Shown here: piece after piece, positions 1 through 5,399 of the stretch
How positions within the stretch are numbered: the first letter of the stretch is position 1
How the letters are laid out: the number at the start of each line of letters is the position of its first letter
Source: Bordetella parapertussis
GTDB lineage: Bacteria; Pseudomonadota; Gammaproteobacteria; Burkholderiales; SG8-39
NCBI GenBank assembly: GCA_945869935.1
Contig: CAMBSA010000125.1
Coordinates: 1 to 6,202, forward strand
Length of the DNA stretch: 6,202 nt
Reading direction: 5' to 3'
The notes under the pieces: model-generated
Seen by the model: only the letters and a program-made list of their open reading frames with translations
The model's database searches: none
Told to the model about the DNA's origin: nothing
Position numbers and translations under genes: made by a program

Positions 1-148
1 CATTAACACGATCCAGCACTATGTCGAAAACCACAACCGCGATCCCAAGCCGTTCATCTGGACGGCGCGCGCCTCGGACATCCTCGCGAAGGTCGTCAAA
101 GCGCGGGCACGACTCAATAAGTTGCAATCTGTTTGACGCACTACACTA
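1..148 (+). mobile_element. Right end of an IS630-family insertion sequence
   Basis: The transposase stop codon at 134-136 is followed by GACGCACTACACTAG (135-149). In IS630 elements the transposase gene typically ends within or next to the terminal inverted repeat, and the element is bounded by a duplicated TA. TA dinucleotides occur at 142-143 and 147-148, and the outer end is placed at about 148 on that basis. The left inverted repeat is outside the window, so the exact boundary is an estimate. Confidence 0.55.
2..136 (+). CDS. IS630-family transposase, C-terminal fragment (5' end outside window)
   Basis: The frame opening at base 2 gives 44 residues ending at TGA 134-136. It contains HYVENHNRDPKPFIWTA, followed by a basic helix ending KLQSV. 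The 'NHN..PKPF.WT' block followed by a short amphipathic helix is the characteristic C-terminus of IS630/Tc1-mariner-like bacterial transposases, which cut and paste DNA at TA dinucleotides using a DDE/DDD catalytic triad. The catalytic residues lie upstream of the window, so I cannot say whether the transposase is intact. No start codon is visible; the frame simply runs off the left edge. The gene points toward the cyclase gene but ends about 100 bases before it, and nothing suggests they form an operon. Confidence 0.88.
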   Translation: MNTIQHYVENHNRDPKPFIWTARASDILAKVVKARARLNKLQSV

Positions 149-219
149 GAATCGCCAGCCCGGAACCCGTCCCCGCCCTGCTTCTGACACCGGCGATGCG
201 GCGGACGGTTAAGATGTAG

Positions 220-234
220 CCCTGAAAAACAGGG
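220..234 (+). promoter_or_regulatory. Perfect 5-bp stem with A5 loop covering the cyclase ribosome binding site
   Basis: CCCTG (220-224), AAAAA (225-229) and CAGGG (230-234) form a perfect inverted repeat. The 3' arm contains most of the AGGGA (231-235) that serves as Shine-Dalgarno for the ATG at 240. Formation of the stem in the mRNA would hide the ribosome binding site, so it could damp translation. The stem is short and may be chance. If transcription started at the nearby weak -10-like TAAGAT (210-215), the 5' arm would be partly missing. Confidence 0.4.
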
Positions 235-235
235 A
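231..235 (+). promoter_or_regulatory. Ribosome binding site of the cyclase gene
   Basis: AGGGA lies 4 bases before the ATG at 240-242. It is the only purine-rich SD-like motif near this start and supports 240 as the initiation codon. Confidence 0.6.
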
Positions 236-239
236 CAGA

Positions 240-2603
240 ATGAAGCCCACGATCACCACCGACACCGTACGCTGGCTCATCGACCCGGACACATCGCGAG
301 CCGATGCGGAGCGTTTGCTCGAAGGACTGACCGACGCCGACAAGACCGAAGTCATCCGGCGCCTGGCAAGGACCGCCCGCAGCCAGACGCGCTTCATCGA
401 CATCGCCGGCAAGGTGTCGGACAGCCTCTCCCTCGACGTGCTGATACCGCGCCTGATGGAGGTCGTGACCGAGACACTCGGTGCCGACCGCAGTTCGCTG
501 TTCCTGCTGGATCCGGACACGGGCGAGCTCTTCTCGAGGATCATGCAGGGCAACGTCATCGGCGAGGTGCGCCTCCCGGCGGCCGCGGGCATCGCCGGGG
601 CGGTGCTTGCGTCCGGTCGCGGGCGCATCATCCCGGACGCCTACGCCGAGCCGCTGTTCAACCGCGAGATGGACCAGCGCACCGGTTACCGCACCCGCAA
701 CCTGCTTTGCGTGCCGATCCGCAACCGCAAGCACCAGCTCATCGGCATCACACAGGCCTTGAACAAGCACGAAGGCGACTTCGACGCGGAAGACCAGCAG
801 ATGCTGGAGGCGCTGTCGCAGCAGGCGGCCTCGGCGCTTGAGAACGCTCAGATCTTCGAGAAAGTGGAACGCGTGCAGCGGGAAGAGGCGCTGCTGCTCG
901 AGACGGTGAGCTCCATCGCCTCCGAAATCGTTCTCGAACCGCTGCTACAGAAGATCATCGACGCAGCGACCCAGCTGCTCGATGCCGAGCGCGGGTCGCT
1001 GTTCCTGTTCGACCCGGCCACGAGCGAGCTCTATTCCCGCGTCTCCGGCGGCGCCACCGTGCACGAGATCCGCTTCCCTGCCAATGCCGGCATCGCCGGC
1101 GAATGTTTCACCCGCGGGGCGCCGATCAACATCCCCGATGCCTATGCCGATGCGCGCTTCAACCAGGACGTCGACCGGCGAACCGGATACACCACGCGCA
1201 ACATGCTCTGCATGCCCGTCAGCACCCATCACGGCAACCGTGTGGGCGTCATGCAGATCCTCAACAAGACCGCCGGCAGCTTCAAGCCGGCCGACGAGAG
1301 CCGGCTGCGCGCGCTGTGCGCGCAGGCCGCGGTGTCCATCGAGAACGCGCAGTTCTTCGAGCAGGTCGATGCCGCGCGCAACTACAACGAAAGCATCCTG
1401 CGCAGCATGAGCAACGGCGTGGTGACCATGGATGCCGGCTACACCATCACCAAGGTCAACCGTGCGGTGACGGGCATCCTCGGCATGACCGAAGCGCAAT
1501 TGCACGGCTGCACCGCCGGCGAAATCTTCGGCCCGCGCAACGAGTGGATCCTGAGAAGCCTGGACAAGGTGCGCTCCAGCGGAAAGTCGGACATCAACGT
1601 GGACACCGACCTGCTCCTGGCCGAGCGGAAGTCCGTGTCGGTCAACATGACCACGGTCCCCCTCATCACCACCCAGAACCAGCCCAACGGGTTCATGCTG
1701 GTGATCGAGGACATCAGCATGGAAAAGCGCATGCGCAACACCATGTCGCGCTACATGAGCAAGGTCGTGGTGGACAGGCTCCTCGAAGGCGGCGAGGAGT
1801 CGGTGGGCGGCATCGGCCGCGAGGTAAGCGTGCTGTTCTCCGACATCCGCGGCTTCACCGCGATGACCGAGCGCCTCGGCCCGCAGGAGACCGTGCTGAT
1901 GCTCAACGAGTATTTCAGCGCCATGGTCGACATCGTGTTCGCCCACAACGGCATCCTCGACAAATACATCGGCGACATGATCATGGCGGTGTTCGGTTCG
2001 GTCGGCAGCGACATCAAAGATGCCGACAACGCGGTCGAAACCGCCAACCGGATGATGACCAGCCTGCGGGAACTGAACCGCAGGCGGCACTCGCGCGGCC
2101 ACGATGCCATGTCGATCGGCATCGGCATCAGCACCGGGCATGCGGTGGTGGGCAGCATCGGATCGCCCAAGCGGCTCGAATACACGGTCATCGGCGACAA
2201 GGTGAACCTCGCCGAGCGGCTCGAGGCGGCCAACAAGTTCTACGGAACAGGCATCCTGCTCTGCCAGCAGACGGTGGCGAGCCTGCACCGCCCCGTGCTG
2301 CTTCGCGAGATCGATTTCATCCGCGTGCGCGGCTCGACGCGACCGCTGGCGGTGTACGAAGCCATCGGCCATCACACCGAGGAGAGCTTTGCCGGCCGCG
2401 ACGAGGTGGTTCAGGCCTATGCCGAGGGCCTCGCGCTCTACCGTGAGCGCAAATGGATGCCTGCGGGCGCCTGCTTCCGGACCGCGCTGCTCAGAAATCC
2501 GGACGACCGGCCTTCCCAGATATTCCGCGAGCGCTGCCAGCGCTACGCCGAGGCACCGCCGCCCGAGAACTGGGATGGCGTGTGGTCGGTCGGAACCGGC
2601 TGA
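240..2603 (+). CDS. GAF-GAF-PAS class III adenylate cyclase (CyaB1/CyaB2-like architecture)
   Basis: This 787-residue protein is predicted to be cytoplasmic (no signal peptide or membrane segment) and to convert ATP to cAMP. Domains: a short helical N-terminus; GAF-1 at about 57-203; GAF-2 at about 228-375; PAS at about 381-495; class III cyclase homology domain at about 525-710; and a C-terminal helical, TPR-like module with a PPENWDGV ending. The two GAF domains are clearly duplicates (both contain IPDAYA and RTGYxTRN). GAF-2 has a complete NKxnFx3DE motif (N342, K343, F348, D352, E353). GAF-1 has N175, K176, F181 and D185 but Q186 instead of E. Catalytic residues are all present: metal-binding D535 (FSDIRGF) and D579 (YIGD), purine-selecting K575 and T649 (the Lys/Thr pair of adenylate cyclases), and transition-state N656 and R660. 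Anabaena CyaB1/CyaB2 share this order and are about 70 residues longer; their tandem GAFs bind cAMP. The ATG start has an SD. Cyclase activity is strongly supported; cAMP over cGMP is likely from K/T; the GAF ligand is inferred. Confidence 0.93.
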   Translation: MKPTITTDTVRWLIDPDTSRADAERLLEGLTDADKTEVIRRLARTARSQTRFIDIAGKVSDSLSLDVLIPRLMEVVTETLGADRSSLFLLDPDTGELFSRIMQGNVIGEVRLPAAAGIAGAVLASGRGRIIPDAYAEPLFNREMDQRTGYRTRNLLCVPIRNRKHQLIGITQALNKHEGDFDAEDQQMLEALSQQAASALENAQIFEKVERVQREEALLLETVSSIASEIVLEPLLQKIIDAATQLLDAERGSLFLFDPATSELYSRVSGGATVHEIRFPANAGIAGECFTRGAPINIPDAYADARFNQDVDRRTGYTTRNMLCMPVSTHHGNRVGVMQILNKTAGSFKPADESRLRALCAQAAVSIENAQFFEQVDAARNYNESILRSMSNGVVTMDAGYTITKVNRAVTGILGMTEAQLHGCTAGEIFGPRNEWILRSLDKVRSSGKSDINVDTDLLLAERKSVSVNMTTVPLITTQNQPNGFMLVIEDISMEKRMRNTMSRYMSKVVVDRLLEGGEESVGGIGREVSVLFSDIRGFTAMTERLGPQETVLMLNEYFSAMVDIVFAHNGILDKYIGDMIMAVFGSVGSDIKDADNAVETANRMMTSLRELNRRRHSRGHDAMSIGIGISTGHAVVGSIGSPKRLEYTVIGDKVNLAERLEAANKFYGTGILLCQQTVASLHRPVLLREIDFIRVRGSTRPLAVYEAIGHHTEESFAGRDEVVQAYAEGLALYRERKWMPAGACFRTALLRNPDDRPSQIFRERCQRYAEAPPPENWDGVWSVGTG

Positions 2604-2636
2604 TCCGCCGCCCGCTCACACGCCGGCCCTCAGGCT
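2604..2636. other. 33-base convergent intergenic gap
   Basis: This separates the stop of the + strand cyclase from the stop of the - strand GGDEF-EAL gene. I see no GC-rich stem followed by a T run on either strand. There is only a weak 4-bp repeat, GGCT-CT-AGCC, which starts in the gap and overlaps the end of the - strand gene. The two transcripts may therefore run into each other's genes. Confidence 0.6.
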
Positions 2637-3899
2637 CTAGCCGTAGCGTTGGACAAACCCCGCGGAGTCAAGGGCCGGACCCTTGAAATCCGCCTGCATG
2701 AATTCACAACCGAGCGCCTTGAGGCGGCCCTCGGTATCGTCGTCCGCCACGCCCACTGCCACGACATCGAGCGAGAGATGATGCGCGAGCTCGATCAGCG
2801 CGCCAAGGATGCGGCCGGCTTTCTCCCCGTCGGCCGCCGCGGCCGGGGACACATCGAGCAGGATTTCCTGGAACGGCAGCGTGGCGAGAAAGCGCAGCGA
2901 CGTGATCGCCATCTGCGGATCGTTGATCGACAGACGCACGCCGACCTTCTTCAGTTCAAGCAGGGTGTCCCGGGCCAGAGCATTCGTTGCCAGCAGCGCC
3001 GTGCCACTGATCTGCAGACACAGGCGCCCGGCACGCAGGCGCCAGGTGCCCAGCGCACGCTGCACGACTTCCGGCAATTCGGGCTGCAGCAGCGCGCGCG
3101 CCGGAAAGGGCACGCAGACATTCAGGTCAAGGCCGGTGCTGTAGCGGAATTCCGAGATGTTCCTGAGCGAACGATTGAGGATCGAGGACACCAGCTCGCT
3201 GACGACGCCGGCCGCCTCCGCCGCGGCAAAGGCACGCTCCGGGGATATCCCCGCCCCCGCCGGCGTACCGCCCGATCCGCGCCATCCGAGCCCGATCTGT
3301 GCCCCCATGATCGGCCCGAGCTTCAGGTCGTACTGCGGCTTGAAGCTCATCTCCAGCGCGTCGTCCATCACCGCGCTGCGCAGCCGGCTCTCGAAGACCA
3401 GATCCTGCACGACCTGTTCGCCCCGCGCCGGCGACCATGTCGCAACGCGCCCGGGGTCCGAGCGCGCATCGAGGCTCGCGCTTCGCGCGCGCTGCAACAG
3501 CGTGTCCGCCGCGCCGCCGTCGTGCGGAAACACGACGACGCCGACCGACGCGTCGGTGAAGATCTCGTCCTCACCGATCCACAGCGGCGCCTTCAGCGTG
3601 CGCAGGATCTTTTCGGCGGCCAGTTGAGGCACGGCGGGGTCGCCGGTGGTGGCGAGCACGCAGGCAATCTCGTCGCGCCCCATCGTCCCCACCAGATCAT
3701 CCGGGCGCAGGACATCGGCGCGCAGCGATTCGATGATCGACTCGCGCACCGCATCGCCCACGTGGTAACCCCATGCCGCGTCGACCCGCGCGATCAGCCC
3801 GCAATCGACAAGCAGGATGGCAAGGCCCTGCCCGTCCGCCTGCCGCGCCTCGATGCATGAGCGCAATTCATCGAGGAACGGCAACGGCGCCCCCGTCAC
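2637..3899 (-). CDS. Degenerate GGDEF-EAL domain protein, probably catalytically inactive
   Basis: This 420-residue soluble protein has a GGDEF-like domain (about 1-155) and an EAL-like domain (about 165-415). The start is GTG at 3899-3897, overlapping the upstream gene's TGA in a GTGA arrangement. It sets the N-terminus at VTGAPLPFLDELR, which aligns with the usual LTGLPNR..FL.. beginning of GGDEF domains. TTG at 3884-3882, which has a G-rich stretch upstream, is an alternative. The diguanylate cyclase signature reads GRDEI (74-78) instead of GGDEF. An RxxD motif (R65, D68) sits five residues before it, as in the c-di-GMP inhibitory site. In the phosphodiesterase domain EAL is QIG (201-203), LEITE is LQISG (295-299), DDFGTG is NDPQMA (326-331), the usual metal-ligand Asn of VNxS is Cys, and the glutamate of AEGVE is Val. 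With these losses neither synthesis nor hydrolysis of c-di-GMP is expected. A receptor, scaffold or partner-binding role is inferred. It is the second gene of an operon with the HD-GYP gene. Confidence 0.88.
   Translation of the reverse strand: MTGAPLPFLDELRSCIEARQADGQGLAILLVDCGLIARVDAAWGYHVGDAVRESIIESLRADVLRPDDLVGTMGRDEIACVLATTGDPAVPQLAAEKILRTLKAPLWIGEDEIFTDASVGVVVFPHDGGAADTLLQRARSASLDARSDPGRVATWSPARGEQVVQDLVFESRLRSAVMDDALEMSFKPQYDLKLGPIMGAQIGLGWRGSGGTPAGAGISPERAFAAAEAAGVVSELVSSILNRSLRNISEFRYSTGLDLNVCVPFPARALLQPELPEVVQRALGTWRLRAGRLCLQISGTALLATNALARDTLLELKKVGVRLSINDPQMAITSLRFLATLPFQEILLDVSPAAAADGEKAGRILGALIELAHHLSLDVVAVGVADDDTEGRLKALGCEFMQADFKGPALDSAGFVQRYG
3896..3899 (-). promoter_or_regulatory. 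GTGA stop/start overlap coupling the HD-GYP and GGDEF-EAL genes
   Basis: On the - strand the bases GTGA hold the GTG start of the downstream gene and the TGA stop of the upstream gene. No strong Shine-Dalgarno precedes the GTG; the upstream sequence reads CGCGAGCTTTTCCT. Initiation by ribosomes finishing the HD-GYP protein is therefore likely, implying co-expression. Confidence 0.6.
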
Positions 3900-5092
3900 A
3901 GGAAAAGCTCGCGCGGATTGATGGTGACCGTGCCGTCCTCCACCGAGCGCACGATCCGGTAGGGCTCGTCCGGTCGGTACTTGGGTTCGCGCATCAGGTC
4001 GAGCATGCGATGCGGCAGGATGGGGGTGCCATGGGCATCCCGGACAACCATGATGCGCGGCTGCATGCGGCGCACCATGTTCTGCGCGATCATGACGGCG
4101 ATATCCCCGCTGTTGAGCTCGACCAGGGAGCCCACCGGATACACGCCCAGGCACTGGATGAACTGCTCGACCAGCGCCGCCTGGAACAACTTGCCACGCT
4201 CCTTGTAGATGATGCTCAGCGCATTGGACGGCGACAGGTTCTCGCCCATCGGCCGGGGCGCGGTCAGCGTGTCGTAGGAATCGACAAGACCGGCGATCTG
4301 CCCGATAAGCGAGATCGCATCAGCCCGCAGGCCGCGCGGATATCCGCTGCCATCGTATCGCTCGTGGTGCAGGGAAATGCAGTCGTGCAATTCACCCGGC
4401 AGACCGGGCGTCTCGCGCGTGATCTGCATGGAAAGATCCACATGCGTGCGGTATTGCGCGACTTCCGCGGGATTCATCGCGCCGTGCGTCACCAGGTCCG
4501 AGGGCAGTCGCAGAAGCCCGACGTCCTGCAACAGCCCGAGCATCCCGAGCAGTTCGAGGATGTTCGGCGGCAACTGGAGGAAGCGGCCGAAGATCGTCAT
4601 CGTGACCGAAATGCCCACTGCGCGGCTGAGAATCTCGGTGTTCTTGTCCTGCAACTTCACCAGCAGGGCCATGGCATCCGGATTGCGCGTCACGCTCTCG
4701 GTGATCTGCACCGCGGCTTCGCGCGCCCGCGGCGATTCGATCGCATGTCCTGTCCCGATGGCGCGCGACAACTCCTTCACCACCGTCGTCGAACTGGAAA
4801 AAGCCTTGGCCGCGCGCGGCACCTCGGCCTCGACGCTCGTCGCCATGGTGTAGACGGTCGAGCCGCGAACCTTCGCCAGATCCTCCGGGGTCACCCGGGT
4901 CGGGTCCTTCACCTCGGTCTTCTCGGGGTCGACGTAGACCAGCGTGCAGTATTTCTTCAGCGCATCGATCTGACGGTCGTTCTTGAGGACGAACCCCTGG
5001 AAGACAAAGGGCGTCCCCGCCCAGGGACGATCCAGTTTTGATACATACATCCCGAATTCCAGCTGATCAACCGGGACTTCTCTGAGCGTCAT
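3896..5092 (-). CDS. DUF3391 / HD-GYP domain protein with an altered HD dyad (QD-GYP)
   Basis: This 398-residue cytoplasmic protein has an N-terminal DUF3391 domain (about 1-125; QLEFGMYVSKLDRPW then PFVFQGF), an HD-GYP domain (about 140-325) and a C-terminal tail (about 330-398; GVYPVGSLVELNSG) typical of this family. HD-GYP proteins with DUF3391 normally hydrolyse cyclic-di-GMP. Here the metal-binding HDxGK motif reads QDVGL (189-193): His is Gln and the conserved Lys is Leu. The rest of the signature is kept: H217, HHERYDGSGYP (242-252) and D271 in VDSYDTLT. The His loss should weaken or abolish the bimetallic centre, so this may be a c-di-GMP-binding rather than hydrolysing protein (inference; degenerate HD-GYP proteins such as Pseudomonas PA2572 are known). 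ATG 5092-5090 is preferred because the DUF3391 homology starts within a few residues of it; the SD is weak. TTG at 5104-5102 is an alternative, and the frame is open further upstream but without family-like sequence. It is the first gene of the operon with the GGDEF-EAL gene. Confidence 0.92.
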   Translation of the reverse strand: MTLREVPVDQLEFGMYVSKLDRPWAGTPFVFQGFVLKNDRQIDALKKYCTLVYVDPEKTEVKDPTRVTPEDLAKVRGSTVYTMATSVEAEVPRAAKAFSSSTTVVKELSRAIGTGHAIESPRAREAAVQITESVTRNPDAMALLVKLQDKNTEILSRAVGISVTMTIFGRFLQLPPNILELLGMLGLLQDVGLLRLPSDLVTHGAMNPAEVAQYRTHVDLSMQITRETPGLPGELHDCISLHHERYDGSGYPRGLRADAISLIGQIAGLVDSYDTLTAPRPMGENLSPSNALSIIYKERGKLFQAALVEQFIQCLGVYPVGSLVELNSGDIAVMIAQNMVRRMQPRIMVVRDAHGTPILPHRMLDLMREPKYRPDEPYRIVRSVEDGTVTINPRELFL

Positions 5093-5156
5093 TACGTTAC
5101 TCAACTCACGAACGCGAGGTTCAAAAATCGGGGAGCCGGGCCCTGCGGAACAGCTT

Positions 5157-5176
5157 GGCGCCTCGCGGAAGGCGCC
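5157..5176. repeat. Inverted repeat GGCGCC-N8-GGCGCC in the HD-GYP leader
   Basis: GGCGCC at 5157-5162 and again at 5171-5176. Each copy is itself palindromic, so the pair can be read as direct or inverted. It can form a 6-bp stem with an 8-base loop in RNA, or be a paired binding site in DNA. In GC-rich DNA this could be chance. Confidence 0.4.
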
Positions 5177-5193
5177 CGCCGGGTGCACGAAAC

Positions 5194-5207
5194 AGCCCGC
5201 ATGGGCT
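5194..5207. repeat. Perfect 5-bp stem-loop AGCCC-GCAT-GGGCT
   Basis: AGCCC (5194-5198) and GGGCT (5203-5207) are perfectly complementary around a 4-base loop. The element lies just downstream, in the - strand direction, of the TAGAAT -10-like box. It would sit near the 5' end of the HD-GYP operon mRNA if that promoter is used. Confidence 0.35.
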
Positions 5208-5368
5208 ACAGGATTCTACTGGGAACCCGGGGCTCGAAGCAGGATCAAAGCCGGCAGACATGAAATGCGTCACAGGCGCCGCTCATCCGGACCGATTCGG
5301 TGTCGCGCGTCCGGGCTTGAGGCCGGTCGAAGCGTTTCTCCCGCGCCCCGACGCTCCTGGCTACTGAG

Positions 5369-5399
5369 CGAGCGCGCTTAAACGATGTTCCCGCGCTCG
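5369..5399 (-). repeat. 8-bp inverted repeat spanning the fic stop codon
   Basis: CGAGCGCG (5369-5376) and CGCGCTCG (5392-5399) are perfect inverted copies separated by 15 bases. The fic TAA stop (5380-5378) lies in the loop. The strong GC stem at a gene end suggests a transcript 3'-end structure. No T run follows on the - strand, so it is not a classical intrinsic terminator and could instead protect the mRNA end or be chance. Confidence 0.45.

Larger units (their letters stand above)
5093..5377. other. 285-base intergenic region: leader of the HD-GYP operon and 3' flank of the fic gene
   Basis: No credible gene is seen on either strand. Reading on the - strand toward the HD-GYP gene, it holds TAGAAT (5218-5213), a 5/6 match to a sigma-70 -10 box. 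The hexamers 17-18 bases upstream match a -35 poorly, so I call this promoter only tentatively. It would give a leader of roughly 115 bases containing two small inverted repeats and a TTTTT run (5127-5123). The operon's promoter most likely lies here, since the fic gene ends well upstream and is followed by a stem-forming repeat. Confidence 0.4.

Noticed and set aside
184..215. Promoter candidate CTGACA / TAAGAT before the cyclase
   Set aside because: The -35 matches 5/6 and the -10 matches 4/6, but the 20-base spacing is too long for a normal sigma-70 promoter, so it is not listed as a feature.
945..2375. Long - strand open frame of 476 codons opposite the cyclase, rich in His, Asp, Ala and Arg
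   Set aside because: Its composition is the typical mirror of a GC-rich coding strand. It has no recognisable domain and lies wholly inside a strongly supported gene.
1103..2446. 447-codon + strand frame overlapping the cyclase
   Set aside because: It is a frame shadow full of Arg, Gln, His and Pro with no domain. The cyclase frame carries all the conserved motifs here.
2649..3860. 403-codon + strand frame opposite the GGDEF-EAL gene
   Set aside because: Arg/Gln/Asp-rich low-complexity translation without family features; a shadow of the real gene.
3900..4154. Upstream extension of the GGDEF-EAL frame to an initiation codon at 4154
   Set aside because: This extension lies inside the HD-GYP gene in another frame and has no family-like sequence. 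The GGDEF fold begins right at the GTG at 3899.
3773..5041. 422-codon + strand frame opposite the HD-GYP gene
   Set aside because: Shadow frame; all recognisable protein homology is on the - strand.
5093..5188. Upstream extension of the HD-GYP frame to 5188
   Set aside because: The extra 32 residues are not family-like, and the DUF3391 homology begins just after the ATG at 5092.
5155..5367. 70-codon + strand frame in the intergenic gap
   Set aside because: Pro/Arg/Gly-rich, with no clear SD and no recognisable family; likely a chance open frame in GC-rich DNA.
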